Below, one piece after another: positions 9,329 to 19,169 of a stretch of 64,000 nt of DNA (position 1 is its first letter; every line of letters begins with the position of its first letter). The notes under the pieces were generated by a model. The model was not told the DNA's origin. It saw only the letters and a program-made list of their open reading frames with translations, and made no database searches. Position numbers and translations under genes: made by a program. This DNA comes from Henriciella barbarensis (GTDB lineage: Bacteria > Pseudomonadota > Alphaproteobacteria > Caulobacterales > Hyphomonadaceae), in assembly GCF_003576345.1 (NCBI RefSeq), contig NZ_QWGB01000007.1, forward strand, positions 232,693 to 296,692, written 5' to 3'.

Positions 9329-11035
9329 ATGATCAGGACACTTAGCACAATAGGCATGGCTGCCTTCATCGCCGCCTGCTCGCAGCCCTCTGACGTAGAG
9401 GCCCCCGCCGCCACGTCAGAGCAAGACGAAGCGACCGAAACTACGTCGATCAGCATCGAAAACCTCTCCGACATTGTGAAAACCCTTGCTTCTGACGAGT
9501 TCGAGGGCCGCGCCCCGGGCACAGTTGGCGAAACGAAGACGGTCGATTACCTCATCGACAAGTTCGAGGAGATCGGCCTGGAGCCGGGCGGGCGCGATGG
9601 CGGCTGGACCGACCCTGTGACCCTCGTTCATTCCCGCGTCGTCGACCTTCGTGCCCTCAACGTGCAGGCCCGCGACACGACGCTTGACATGCGCCAGGGC
9701 CGCGACATTGAGATCAGCTCATCCAATCCGCGCGAGACGATCACGATTGAAAACGCACCCATCGTCTTTGTCGGCTTCGGCGCCAGCGCACCCGAGCGCG
9801 ACTGGGACGATTATGGCGACATAGACCTCACCGGAAAGGTCGCTCTCTTCCTCGTCAATGACCCCGATTTCGGCGTCGCCGAAGACGACCCGGTCGCAGG
9901 CCGTTTCGGCGGCAATCGGATGACTTATTATGGCCGCTGGGCCTACAAGTTCGAGGAGGCCGCCCGCCGCGGCGCCGCTGCCGCCCTTGTCATCCATGAA
10001 ACTGAAGCCGCAGGTTATGGCTGGAATGTCGCCGCCTCCGGCCCGGGCGACAATTACGCCGTCGCAAGCGACGGGTCGGGCAAGCCTTCGGTCGACCTTC
10101 AGGGCTGGCTCCACCTCGACATGGCGCAGCAATGGATGGAAGCGGCCGGTCAGGACCTCGACGCCCTGCGCATAGCCGCCCGCAGCGAGGATTTCGAAGC
10201 CTTCACGCTTGACGGCCTCAGCTTCAATGCCGACCTCGGCCTGGAGGTCGAACGCATCGAGAGCCAGAACGTCCTCGGCAAGATCACCGGCACAGAGCGC
10301 CCGGATGAGACCATCATGCTGTCTGGCCACTGGGACGCCTATGGCAAGGGCATCGCTGACGCGCAGGGCCGCACCGTCATGCCCGGTGCAAACGACGACG
10401 CGCTCGGCATGGCTGGCATCATGGAAATCGCCCGCATACTGAAAGCCGGTGAACCGCTGGAGCGCACGGTCGTCGTCGCTGCTTGGACCGCTGAAGAAAG
10501 CGGCCTTCTCGGCTCGGAAGCCTATGCACAGGACCCGATCTATCCGCTTGAGACCACAGTCGCCAATTTCACCCTCGACATTCTCAACACGGCCGGTCCC
10601 GCAAAGGATGTCATCCAGGTCGGCGAAGGCCAGAGTGAGCTTGAAGAGATGATGGCCGAAGCCGCTGACACGCAAGGCCGCTATGTCTCCCCCGAAGGTC
10701 TGCCGCAGAACGGGCTCTTCTACCGCGCAGACCATTTCTCCCTCGCCCGCCGCGGTGTGCCGGTCATCCTCATTATGGGGATCGCAGGTGGCCCGGACCT
10801 TGTCGAAGGCGGGCGCGAAGCTGGCGCAGAATGGGTCGCTGGCTATATCGCCAACCGCTACCACAACCAGAACGACGCCTGGGACCCTGACTGGGACCTT
10901 CGCGGCGCCGCGCAGGATGTTGAGCTCATCCTCGACATGACCCTCACCCTCGCCAACAGCACGAATTGGCCCGCGATCAAGGAGACGTCAGAGTTCGTCG
11001 ACATCCGCGCTGAAAGCGCCGCCGCCCGCGACTAG
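9329..11035 (+). CDS. M28-family zinc aminopeptidase, lipoprotein
   Basis: 568 residues. The signal sequence ends in a lipobox (FIAAC, C17), so it is probably anchored in the envelope. Residues about 145-290 look like a PA (protease-associated) insert. The M28 catalytic domain follows: H334-x-D336 in GHWDAYG, D356/D357 in GANDDALG, E389/E390 in TAEESG, D417 in FTLDILN and H469 in RADHFS, the full two-zinc set. Length and architecture fit secreted peptidases that cut N-terminal residues from peptides. GCGGAGG at 9314-9320 precedes the ATG. It is monocistronic, with a weak hairpin after the stop. Confidence 0.92.
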   Translation: MIRTLSTIGMAAFIAACSQPSDVEAPAATSEQDEATETTSISIENLSDIVKTLASDEFEGRAPGTVGETKTVDYLIDKFEEIGLEPGGRDGGWTDPVTLVHSRVVDLRALNVQARDTTLDMRQGRDIEISSSNPRETITIENAPIVFVGFGASAPERDWDDYGDIDLTGKVALFLVNDPDFGVAEDDPVAGRFGGNRMTYYGRWAYKFEEAARRGAAAALVIHETEAAGYGWNVAASGPGDNYAVASDGSGKPSVDLQGWLHLDMAQQWMEAAGQDLDALRIAARSEDFEAFTLDGLSFNADLGLEVERIESQNVLGKITGTERPDETIMLSGHWDAYGKGIADAQGRTVMPGANDDALGMAGIMEIARILKAGEPLERTVVVAAWTAEESGLLGSEAYAQDPIYPLETTVANFTLDILNTAGPAKDVIQVGEGQSELEEMMAEAADTQGRYVSPEGLPQNGLFYRADHFSLARRGVPVILIMGIAGGPDLVEGGREAGAEWVAGYIANRYHNQNDAWDPDWDLRGAAQDVELILDMTLTLANSTNWPAIKETSEFVDIRAESAAARD

Positions 11036-11049
11036 CGAACGAGCCTTTC

Positions 11050-11085
11050 CCATGAAGCCTCGGCTTAAAAGCTGGGGCTTTACGT
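11050..11085 (+). terminator. Possible weak terminator after the M28 gene
   Basis: The transcript around AAGCCTCGGCTT and AAGCTGGGGCTTT can fold into a stem of about 10 pairs including G-U pairs, with a very short loop. The following T run (TTTACGT) is poor. It could be an inefficient terminator or chance structure. Confidence 0.3.
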
Positions 11086-11103
11086 AACGTCCGTTCGGTG
11101 TGA

Positions 11104-11125
11104 GATAGTTTCAAACGAAACTATC
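11104..11125 (+). promoter_or_regulatory. Perfect inverted repeat at the ribosome site of the dioxygenase gene
   Basis: GATAGTTTC (11104-11112), a 4-nt loop AAAC, and GAAACTATC (11117-11125) form a perfect 9-bp inverted repeat. It ends directly against the AAGGGGG ribosome site (11126-11132) of the gene starting at 11138. It could be a repressor operator (dyad with about 13-bp centre spacing) or an mRNA hairpin that affects initiation. Confidence 0.6.
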
Positions 11126-11137
11126 AAGGGGGAAATC

Positions 11138-12334
11138 ATGCCGAAGCTCAAACCACTCGACCAGTACGACATCTCTCGTGATCGCGGCTTTCTCTGCCGC
11201 TATGATGCCGGCGCCGTCACACTTCCGGCAGAGCTGCAGCCTGCCGTGGACGCGGCCATGGCCCTGCCACACTCCATCGTGACCGGCCGCGTGCGGGAAA
11301 TCCTTGCCCGTCTGCCTGTCATTGACCTCACCCGGCTCTGCAAGACCGCTACAGACGAGCAGATCCGAAAGGCTTTCGTCCATTACACCTTCATGATCCA
11401 GTCCTGGGTCTGGGGTGAGCGCGAAGTGCCAACCTCCTTGCCTGAATGTCTTGCAAAGCCCGCCTGGCAGCTGGCCGACACCCTCGATTCCAAGCCGCTG
11501 CTGACCTATGCCACCTATGTGCTCGACAACTGGGCCAAGGTGGATGCGGACGGTCCGGTCGACCTGTCGAACGTCTACATGACCCAGCCCTTCCTCTCTG
11601 GCGGAGATGAGGCGTGGTTTGTGCTTGTCCACGTGGCCATTGAGGCGCGCGCAGGCGACATGCTCGCGACCATTCCTGAAGTGATCGATGCCTGCGACGC
11701 CAATAACGCAACCGCCGTTGCCGCGGGCCTCAAGCGCATGTCGGAGGGCTGGGATGCCGTCAACGCCATCTTCGACCGCATGCCGGAGCGCTGCGACCCA
11801 TACATCTATTTCAACCGCGTGCGCCCCTACATCCATGGCTGGAAGGACAATCCCGCCCTTGGCGATGGCCTCATCTATGAGGGCGTCCCGGCTGGTGAAA
11901 ACAAGCCGCAGGCCTTCCGCGGCCAGACCGGCTCGCAATCCTCCATCGTGCCCACCATGGACGCCTTCCTCTCCATCAGTCACGCCGACGACCCGCTGCG
12001 CCACTACCTCGAAGAGCTGCACGCCTATCGCCCGACCGGCCACCGTGCCTTCATCGAAGATGTGCGCGCCGCATCCACCCTGCGGGACTGGGTCAGTCAG
12101 CATGGCGACGCGGCCACCCGGCAACTCTACAATGACAATGTGATGAAGCTTGCCCGCTTCCGCACCCGCCACCTCGAATATGCGGCGACCTATATCAACA
12201 AGCAGGCCGGCAACTCGCCCGGCAACGACACCGATGTTGGCACAGGCGGCACGCCCTTCATGAAATACCTGAAGAAGCACCGCGATGAAGCCGAAGCCCA
12301 CTTGCTCGACGTGGAAAAGGAAGGTGTGATCTAA
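11138..12334 (+). CDS. Indoleamine 2,3-dioxygenase-family haem enzyme
   Basis: 398 residues related to indoleamine/tryptophan dioxygenases, which open the indole ring of tryptophan to N-formylkynurenine using a b-type haem. The family's G-S-x-S-S-like loop is present as GSQSS (residues 265-269). H302 in PTGHRAFIED is in the right place and context for the proximal haem ligand. An all-helical character fits. No kynureninase or formamidase genes flank it, so the substrate and pathway are open. An inverted repeat touches its ribosome site. It converges with the hybrid kinase gene. Confidence 0.82.
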   Translation: MPKLKPLDQYDISRDRGFLCRYDAGAVTLPAELQPAVDAAMALPHSIVTGRVREILARLPVIDLTRLCKTATDEQIRKAFVHYTFMIQSWVWGEREVPTSLPECLAKPAWQLADTLDSKPLLTYATYVLDNWAKVDADGPVDLSNVYMTQPFLSGGDEAWFVLVHVAIEARAGDMLATIPEVIDACDANNATAVAAGLKRMSEGWDAVNAIFDRMPERCDPYIYFNRVRPYIHGWKDNPALGDGLIYEGVPAGENKPQAFRGQTGSQSSIVPTMDAFLSISHADDPLRHYLEELHAYRPTGHRAFIEDVRAASTLRDWVSQHGDAATRQLYNDNVMKLARFRTRHLEYAATYINKQAGNSPGNDTDVGTGGTPFMKYLKKHRDEAEAHLLDVEKEGVI

Positions 12335-12359
12335 AGTCCCTTTTTTCTGATCGCTCGCA

Positions 12360-14462
12360 TCAGTCGCGATTGCTCTTCCGCCGAAGGGCAACCGAAATGG
12401 TCGACGCCAGCGTTTCGATGGTGAAAGGCTTCTTGATCAGGGGGTCATCGCTCAGATCATCGTCGCCCGAGGTGACATCGTGCGCATAGCCGCTCATGAA
12501 AACGACGGTAGAGCTGGCATTGAGCGCTTTGAGCTTCCGCGCAAGCTCGTGGCCGGTCATGGCACGCATGATGATGTCGGTCAGCACAAGATCAGGCTTG
12601 TATCCTGCAGCAATCAGGCGAAGCGCCTCATCGCCTGATGGCGCCAATTCGACCGAATAGCCTAGTTCGCGCAGCGCTTCGCCGGTAAATTCTCGCAGCC
12701 GCTCATCATCTTCGACCACTAGGATGCGCTCACCACGACCAGCTTCAGCGCCATCGAGATATACAGCCGCTTCAGCGCTGATCGCCCCTTCCTTACAGCG
12801 TGGCAGATACAGGCTGAACTTCGTGCCTCGGCCCTCCTCGGTATCGAGAACAATTTGTCCCTTCGACTGCTGGATGAAGCCGATAACCTGGCTGAGGCCC
12901 AGACCGGTGCCCTTCCCGACTTCCTTGGTCGTGAAGAATGGATCGAACACCTTTCTGGCAATCTCTGGGGGCATGCCAACGCCGGTATCCTCTACCGAAA
13001 TGCAGGCAAATTCTCCCGGCTCAACTTCCAGCTCAGCCGCGCGGGCTTCGCCGATGGTCTGCTTGTTCACGCTAAGTCGGAGGTTACCACCATCCGGCAT
13101 GGCATCCCGCGCATTGATCGCAAGGTTCAGAAGCGCGTTCTCAAGCTGCGTGGCATCGGCGAGGATGTCACAGACGTCAGGCTCTGCCTCGACGTCGATG
13201 ATGATCTGCTCGCCTATGGCCCGTGAGATCAACTCTTCCATCGAAGAGACAAGCTCACACGGATTGAGGCGGCTCGGCGCCAGAGACTGCTTCCTCGCAA
13301 AGGCCAGCAATTGCTGGGTCAGTTTCGCAGCCCGGTGCGCGCCATCCTCAGCCGCTTCGATCAGACGGACATGATCTGCGCTTTCACTCCCAAGGCGCCG
13401 GCGAAGGATGTTGAGGGCACTTATGATGACCGCCAGCATATTGTTGAAATCATGAGCAATTCCGCCTGTCAGCTGCCCTATCGCCTCAAGCCGCTGCACC
13501 CTGTTCAACTTTTCCTCGGCCTCCAGCTTTTTGGCGACTTCTTCCTGGACGCGTTCTTCAAGGTTTGTCGTTAGCTGGCGCAATTCATCCAGAATTTGGC
13601 TCCGGTCAGTAACGTCCCACGCTTCCACGAAGATGCCGTCCACCTGGCCGGCCGCATCCCGCGTCGGCTGATAGACAAAATCGACGACGCGCGTCTCGGC
13701 TTGCCCATCACGCACGAGCTCGATTGGCATTTCCGAGCCGACATAGGGTTTTGCGGTCCGGTAAACTTCACCGAGCAGGTCGACAAAGCCTTGCGAAACA
13801 ACTTCCGGCAAAACGTTAGATACGGCTTGGCCAAGAACGCTGTCGCGTTGCCCGATCAGATCGAGATAGGCGCTGTTGGCGATCTCGAAAACATGCTCAG
13901 GCCCTTTGAGAACGGCGATTGCCCCCGGCGCCTGCGCAAATAGATCGCGCATCCTGTCAATCTCAGCCGCTCTCTCGCGTGCAGCCAGAACCTTGTCCGT
14001 GACCTCATGGCCTTGATTGAAAACGCCTAGCACTTCGCCGTCGGCCCCCAGAATGGGGCTCAGTGAATAGTTCCAGTAGGTTTCCTCTGCGATGCCCCCG
14101 CGCTCGATCTCAAGCAGCTGGTCAAACGAAGTAACGGACTCGGCGTGATTCAACACGGCGTCGAATTGCGGGCCAACGACGCCCCAGATATCGGTCCAGA
14201 CCTCGCTGGCTTTTTGCCCAAGCGCTTTAGGATGGCGGTCTCGCGGCACCCCAGACCATTCATCATTGTAGAGCAGACGAAGGTCGCGGCCCCAATAGAT
14301 TGCGGTTGGCATGTTCGAGTTGAGCGCAAGACTTAGAACGATCCGCAATGCATCCGGCCACTGATCCAGCGGCCCGAATGGGTGCGATCCCCAATCATAG
14401 GCGCGTATACGCTCGGACATCTCGCCGTCGCCGACCAGCCACCGGGCATTACTTTCCTTCAT
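12360..14462 (-). CDS. Hybrid sensor histidine kinase with PAS domains and C-terminal receiver
   Basis: 700 residues, no membrane segments, so probably cytoplasmic. Two PAS-like domains (about 25-165 and 170-290) are followed by a short coiled coil and a HisKA domain with the phospho-acceptor H337 in GGIAHDFNNM. A HATPase domain follows, with the N box NLAINARDAM and G boxes DTGVGM and GTGLGLS. A receiver domain ends the protein, with D629 in VLTDIIM and the lysine in LIKKPFT. The chemistry is phosphorelay from H337 to D629 or to a partner. Signals sensed by the PAS domains are unknown. An isolated Hpt protein elsewhere in the window is a possible onward partner. Confidence 0.93.
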   Translation of the reverse strand: MKESNARWLVGDGEMSERIRAYDWGSHPFGPLDQWPDALRIVLSLALNSNMPTAIYWGRDLRLLYNDEWSGVPRDRHPKALGQKASEVWTDIWGVVGPQFDAVLNHAESVTSFDQLLEIERGGIAEETYWNYSLSPILGADGEVLGVFNQGHEVTDKVLAARERAAEIDRMRDLFAQAPGAIAVLKGPEHVFEIANSAYLDLIGQRDSVLGQAVSNVLPEVVSQGFVDLLGEVYRTAKPYVGSEMPIELVRDGQAETRVVDFVYQPTRDAAGQVDGIFVEAWDVTDRSQILDELRQLTTNLEERVQEEVAKKLEAEEKLNRVQRLEAIGQLTGGIAHDFNNMLAVIISALNILRRRLGSESADHVRLIEAAEDGAHRAAKLTQQLLAFARKQSLAPSRLNPCELVSSMEELISRAIGEQIIIDVEAEPDVCDILADATQLENALLNLAINARDAMPDGGNLRLSVNKQTIGEARAAELEVEPGEFACISVEDTGVGMPPEIARKVFDPFFTTKEVGKGTGLGLSQVIGFIQQSKGQIVLDTEEGRGTKFSLYLPRCKEGAISAEAAVYLDGAEAGRGERILVVEDDERLREFTGEALRELGYSVELAPSGDEALRLIAAGYKPDLVLTDIIMRAMTGHELARKLKALNASSTVVFMSGYAHDVTSGDDDLSDDPLIKKPFTIETLASTISVALRRKSNRD

Positions 14463-14588
14463 AGGCGATCTCGTAGCCTACAGCATTTGGACGCGTCACC
14501 ATTCACCCACAATCTCCAGATGTAAAACAAGCGCTTAATACAACTGCGCCAGGAAGCAATGCTTCCGTGGCGGACTTGGGCGCGAAGC

Positions 14589-14876
14589 TCAGCCGCTCCG
14601 GTCTACCGGCTCCAGTTCTTTTGGCGCGTTCGCCTTGCGTTCGACCTTCTTGCGGAGTTTTGGTTTGGGCAGCAGGCGAAAGCGCGACTGGCACCAGGCA
14701 AAGCCGACGCCCACATCGATGAGCGCGTCAGATCGCCCGCATGGGCACATGAACTCCCAAACGCCCCAGATACGATAGGTCTCGCCTTCGACCAGCGGCA
14801 CTGGCTCACCCGTCACATGGTTCGGTGACGCGTTCACGCACAGTACCAGATCGCCATCATTCACGTCATAGGACAT
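14589..14876 (-). CDS. Small hypothetical protein with a CPCG motif
   Basis: 95 residues beginning MSYDVNDGDLVLCVNASPNH, with a CPCG motif near the middle, a further Cys (FAWCQSRF) and a basic C-terminal tail (KPKLRKKVERK). The beta-rich N-terminal half (EGETYRIWGVWEF) recalls small SH3-like or phage-type proteins, but I recognise no named family. It stands alone between two divergent kinase genes. Coding is supported by the codon pattern and a plausible fold, not by homology. Confidence 0.6.
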   Translation of the reverse strand: MSYDVNDGDLVLCVNASPNHVTGEPVPLVEGETYRIWGVWEFMCPCGRSDALIDVGVGFAWCQSRFRLLPKPKLRKKVERKANAPKELEPVDRSG

Positions 14877-15023
14877 GAGAGGGAGATAGCATGGGTGCTA
14901 GGCGCGCGAAAGGAATAGCCCGTCAGCCAGCGATCACAAGTGAGAGAAATCCGGGGCGCAGACGCAACATTTGCGAATGAGGCGAATTTCGCTAGTGCGA
15001 TGAGATAATTCCGGGAGACCGCA

Positions 15024-16610
15024 ATGCAGAATGAAGCGCTGGTGCCACAATTCACGGGTCCGGAAGAATTGCGCACAGAGCTGTTCCAGTTGCTCGCGAA
15101 CGACTCACGCGCCGTCGACCTCGTGTTGCAACACTGCTTCGACGGCGTGTTTTACTGGGATCTGAAAGACTTCGCGCGCCAGTTCGTCGGCCCGAAATTC
15201 TGGGAGATGCTCGGCGTCGACGCCGGCTCGAAGGAGGCCAGGGACTGGCATAATCGGGTTCATTCCGAAGACCGCCAGAATTTCTACGAGGCGATCGAAA
15301 AAGCGTGCCAGAACCCGGACGTCGGGATTGATGAGATCGTCCGCTACCGCATAACGAATGGGGACTGGCTGCACATCCGTACTCGCGGTTTGATCATTCT
15401 CGATGCCGCGGGGCTGCCCTCCCGACTACTCGTTCTCAACAGCGATGTCAGTGAACAGGTCTCGCTGGAAGCATCCGAGCGCGCCAGCCGGACGCAACTT
15501 GAACAGGCCTTGAAGGACAAACAGACCTCCGAAGAAGAGCTCCAATTCATCTTCGACGCCATGCCCCTCCAGGTCTTCTACAAGGACGACAAGAACATCA
15601 TTCTGCGCGCCAACAAGCTGGCGGCTGACAGCCTCGGAATGAAGGCCGAAGACTTGAAGGGCGCTGATACTTACGATCTCTTTCCCGACATGGCCGCCAA
15701 GTATCACGAGGACGACCTCAAGGTCATCGACAGCGGTGTACCAGAGCTTGGCATTGTCGAAGCCTACGCCCCAAAAGACAGACCGACGGGCTGGGTTAAG
15801 ACAGACAAGATCCCGATGAGTTTCGAGGACGGCAGCCGGACGCTTCTCGTCGTTGCAGCGGACATCACCGAACTCAAGGAGCAGTCTTCCAGGCTCGAAA
15901 AACTGTCTGAAGCTTCAAGCCAGTTCGCCTCCATCGCAGCCCATGACCTTCGAAGCCCCCTGCGCCAGACGCGCGCCCTCATGGACATGCTGCTAATGGA
16001 AGTGCGCGATGCAGGCGTCGAGCTTTCAGACGACGGCACCTTTGCGCTGGAGCACATCACTACCAGCCTGAAAAAGATGGAGAAGATGGTCTCCGACCTG
16101 CACATGCTCTCCAAACTTGAAAGCCGCTCGGTGGAGCGCCTTCCCGTCGACATCAACATCGTGATGGACCGCGTCCAGCGGGCGCATGAGGAGCTGATCG
16201 TTCAGGCGAATGCCAGCATCACCGTCGACCAGATACCGCAGATCATCGGTTCGGAGCGGCTTGTCGAGTACGTCCTGTCGAACCTCCTTCGAAACGCCTG
16301 CAATTTCCGCAAGGGCGATAGCGTGAATATCCACGTTCAAGCTCAGCTGGACGTCCCCAGGCAACGCCAGAAAATCTACTTCAGCGACAATGGCATCGGC
16401 GTGCCTGAGGGTCAGCACAAACGCATATTCGAGCCCTTTGCGCGCCTCGAAGCTGGCAAGTCTGGCGAAGGGACTGGCCTCGGTCTCGCGATCGTATCGC
16501 GGATCATGGCTGCACATGGCGGCGACGTGTCTATTGATTCTTCCTTCAAATCGGGCACTAGATTCATCCTGGAGTTTCCCGTGGCAGGAGTATTGACCCA
16601 TGGCTCGTGA
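15024..16610 (+). CDS. PAS-domain sensor histidine kinase
   Basis: 528 residues, soluble. Two PAS domains are seen: about 40-155 (with the PAC end WLHIRTRGLIILDAAG) and about 172-290 (FIFDAMPLQVFYKDDKNIILRAN region). A HisKA domain has H307 in IAAHDLRSPL, the phytochrome/cyanobacterial-type H box. The HATPase domain has LLRNACNF, FSDNGIGVP and GEGTGLGLAI. The start has a GGGAGA site. It overlaps the next gene by 11 nt, so the two form a kinase/receiver pair. Confidence 0.93.
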   Translation: MQNEALVPQFTGPEELRTELFQLLANDSRAVDLVLQHCFDGVFYWDLKDFARQFVGPKFWEMLGVDAGSKEARDWHNRVHSEDRQNFYEAIEKACQNPDVGIDEIVRYRITNGDWLHIRTRGLIILDAAGLPSRLLVLNSDVSEQVSLEASERASRTQLEQALKDKQTSEEELQFIFDAMPLQVFYKDDKNIILRANKLAADSLGMKAEDLKGADTYDLFPDMAAKYHEDDLKVIDSGVPELGIVEAYAPKDRPTGWVKTDKIPMSFEDGSRTLLVVAADITELKEQSSRLEKLSEASSQFASIAAHDLRSPLRQTRALMDMLLMEVRDAGVELSDDGTFALEHITTSLKKMEKMVSDLHMLSKLESRSVERLPVDINIVMDRVQRAHEELIVQANASITVDQIPQIIGSERLVEYVLSNLLRNACNFRKGDSVNIHVQAQLDVPRQRQKIYFSDNGIGVPEGQHKRIFEPFARLEAGKSGEGTGLGLAIVSRIMAAHGGDVSIDSSFKSGTRFILEFPVAGVLTHGS

Positions 16611-17016
16611 GCTGAGTGTACTTGTGGTAGATGATGACCCGATCGATCAGCGGCTGATCAGCTCGGCCCTGCGCAAGTTCAGCGACTCCATCAATATCCG
16701 GATCGCGGAGGGCGGCCTGGAGGCGCTCGACTCCTTTTCCAAGGATGGCTTGCCGGACCTTGTCGTCACGGACATCAAGATGCCCGGCATAGATGGACAC
16801 CAGCTTGTCGACCTCATTCGCGGCACCCCAAAATACTGCTGCGTGCCGATTGTCGCTTACTCAACCTCCATGGATGAGCAGGATGTTCGCAGCGCCTATA
16901 TGGAAGGCGCCAATGCGTACATCGTGAAGCCATCTTCACAGGCAAATTATCTCGAAATAGGCCGCGCCATCATCGATTTCTGGACAAAGACGGCAGAGCT
17001 TCCACGCCTCAGCTAA
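16600..17016 (+). CDS. Single-domain response regulator (Rcp1/CheY-like)
   Basis: 138 residues, one receiver domain only: acidic pocket D11-D13 in VVDDDP, phospho-acceptor D58 in VTDIKMPG, and K110 in IVKPS. No output domain, so it acts by protein contact or as a phosphate sink. The start lies within the last 11 nt of the kinase gene, a strong sign that this is its partner. Receivers of this Rcp1 type usually accompany kinases with the same H box (AHDLRSPL). Confidence 0.93.
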   Translation: MARELSVLVVDDDPIDQRLISSALRKFSDSINIRIAEGGLEALDSFSKDGLPDLVVTDIKMPGIDGHQLVDLIRGTPKYCCVPIVAYSTSMDEQDVRSAYMEGANAYIVKPSSQANYLEIGRAIIDFWTKTAELPRLS

Positions 17017-17467
17017 GCGGCCTTGCCAGCTTCGGGCCCAGCACCGCCGCAGATTGCAACAGTAGCCACACTTCTTCAGGCTCCAGCGACCCCTTTTCCA
17101 TGACGGCAAACGCGCCTTCCTGGATAGCGCAAGCCCGAAGTGACGGCGTCAGCGCGCTGGTATGCATGACGAGCCCCGCCTGCGGACATGCCGCGCGCAG
17201 CTCCCTGATCCGTCCCTCCGAGAGGCTGCCATCGCCCAGCATCCGGTCCAGCACGATGACATCAAATGCCGGCGCCTCGACCGCCAGAAGCGCATCGACG
17301 CTGGCGAAGCACTCCACCTCACCCAGCCAGCCGCCAATCTCCTTGACCAGAATTTTCATCAGGAACGCATCAACCGGGTCATCTTCTATAACGGCAACCT
17401 TCAGCTGCGCATTCGGCGTGAAGAGATTGTCGTCGAGACCGGACTCGAAACTTCTGAAATCGCTCAT
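17009..17467 (-). CDS. Stand-alone receiver-domain protein
   Basis: 152 residues from ATG 17467 (ribosome site GGAGG at 17474-17478; the frame stays open upstream to 17608 but that part is low-complexity Gly/Arg). A receiver domain occupies about 20-145: D29/D30 in VIEDDP, acceptor D74 in VLDRML, T103/S104, and K125 in MEKGS, all intact. There is a 20-residue N-terminal tail with no output domain. Its 3' end overlaps the Rcp1-like gene by 8 nt, tail to tail. It could serve the hybrid kinase or another relay. Confidence 0.88.
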   Translation of the reverse strand: MSDFRSFESGLDDNLFTPNAQLKVAVIEDDPVDAFLMKILVKEIGGWLGEVECFASVDALLAVEAPAFDVIVLDRMLGDGSLSEGRIRELRAACPQAGLVMHTSALTPSLRACAIQEGAFAVMEKGSLEPEEVWLLLQSAAVLGPKLARPLS

Positions 17468-17574
17468 CAAGGCCTCCCCGTGATGCCGCAAAGGCCAGAA
17501 CGATTCTAACCACCGCGTCCACAGGCATTTTCCGCCCCGCCTCCCAGTGAGGCCGCCCCTGCCCCCAGAGCGCC

Positions 17575-19008
17575 CTACCCCCAGAGCGGCGGACGCACCG
17601 CCTGCCACGGCCGCGCCTCTTCCAGCTGGCCCGCCAACCGGAACAGCGTGCCTTCATCGCCGTACCGCCCGGCAAACATCATCCCCACCGGCAGGCCATT
17701 GCCATCGAGCCCCATGGGCACTGACATGGCCGGCTGACCGGTAAAGTTCTGCGGCGGCGTGAACGGGAACACCTCGGCCTGGCGCTTGTCGACATCGCGC
17801 GGCGCCATGTTCACCGGGTCAACCTCGCCAATCTTCGGCACCCCCTCTGCCAGCACAGGCGACAGGATCACATCATACGTCTCATGCAGCGACAGGATCT
17901 CCCGGCTCATTTTGCGCAGCGTCGCCCAGCCTGCCATCGCCTGCGACCCGGTCAGGCCTTTTGAGCCGCGATAGTTGCGCCAGGTCAGCGCCTCCATCTC
18001 ATCGGCCTCCGGCTCCCGCCCCTTCGCCTCGATCAGCCCGTCCACCGTCGCCGCAAAATTGCTGCCGGACACAGCCCGCTGTGCCAGATAAAGCCGCCGG
18101 TAATCAACGCCCAGCCCGCGCTCCTCGACATCATGGCCGAGCGCCTCGAGCAGCTTTGCCGTTTCCTCCAGCGCCGCGCGGATCTCAGGCGCTACAGGTC
18201 GCCCGCTCGGCGTCTCGGAGTGGAACGCCACCCGCAGCCGCCCGACAGGCGCGCCCACTTCCTCTGCATACGGCCTTTCCTTGCCCGGATAGGCAAAGGG
18301 CGCCCCCGGCTCCGGATACCCCGTCGCATCGAGCAGCGCCGCGCTATCTCGCACGCTGCGAGAGACGACATGCTCCACCGTCATGCCAATCGCTGCGGCA
18401 TCATCATAGGAAGAGTTCGGGTTGCGATCGCGCGTCGTCTTCATGCCAAAGAGGCCGCAGCACGCCGCCGGAATACGGATAGAGCCGAGCCCGTCACTTG
18501 CATGCGCCATGGGCAAGACGCCCGCCGCCACGCTCGCCGCCGCCCCGCCGGACGATCCGCCCGTGATATAGTCAGTGTTCCACGGGTTGCGGCAGGGCCC
18601 GTGAAACGCGCCCTCCGTCGTACCGGTAATGCCAAATTCCGGCGTATTGGTCTTGCCGAACAGGTTCAGCCCCGCCTGCCTGAAACGCTTGGTCAGCGCG
18701 CCATCCTCAGGCGCGATATCATCGCCTAGAAAGCGGGACCCGCTCGTCTGCGGCCAGCCCTTCACCGGGCTCGCAATATCCTTGATCAGGAAAGGCACAC
18801 CCCGAAACGGGCCATCCGCCAGCTGGCCGCCAGACGCCGCCGCCCGCGCCTCGTCATACGCCTTGTAGGTGATGGCATTGAGCTTCGGATTATACGCTTC
18901 CGCGCGGGCAAACGCCTCTTCCAGCACCTCCAGCGCACTCACCTCACCAGAGCGCACCATCCCCGCCAGCGCCGTGGCATCAAGCTCTGCATAATTCTCG
19001 ATGGTCAT
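17575..19008 (-). CDS. Amidase-signature family amidase
   Basis: 477 residues, from ATG 19008 with an excellent GGAGG ribosome site just upstream; an upstream in-frame ATG at 19206 would add a low-complexity 66-residue leader and is rejected. The Ser-cisSer-Lys triad is visible: K76 in [11 protein letters not shown], the serines of [11 protein letters not shown] (152/153) and S176 in GLGSIRIPA. The family hydrolyses amides from small nitriles/amides to aryl amides and oligomers; the substrate is not predictable. It lies downstream of the DUF892-to-NodS operon, about 160 nt after it, on the same strand. Confidence 0.92.
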   Translation of the reverse strand: MTIENYAELDATALAGMVRSGEVSALEVLEEAFARAEAYNPKLNAITYKAYDEARAAASGGQLADGPFRGVPFLIKDIASPVKGWPQTSGSRFLGDDIAPEDGALTKRFRQAGLNLFGKTNTPEFGITGTTEGAFHGPCRNPWNTDYITGGSSGGAAASVAAGVLPMAHASDGLGSIRIPAACCGLFGMKTTRDRNPNSSYDDAAAIGMTVEHVVSRSVRDSAALLDATGYPEPGAPFAYPGKERPYAEEVGAPVGRLRVAFHSETPSGRPVAPEIRAALEETAKLLEALGHDVEERGLGVDYRRLYLAQRAVSGSNFAATVDGLIEAKGREPEADEMEALTWRNYRGSKGLTGSQAMAGWATLRKMSREILSLHETYDVILSPVLAEGVPKIGEVDPVNMAPRDVDKRQAEVFPFTPPQNFTGQPAMSVPMGLDGNGLPVGMMFAGRYGDEGTLFRLAGQLEEARPWQAVRPPLWG

Positions 19009-19169
19009 TGGCTTTCCTCCTTTTCGCGCGCCGACCTTCATGGGCAGGCGCTGTTTTGAAAGGAAGCTTGGCGGAAGCGGGCAGCGGCGGCAAGAGCAGG
19101 ATAGGTCTGACGGCGTCTTCCATGCCCGTTTCCGGCGCGGCGCGCTGGTCTGTGAACGGCCGAAGACCG

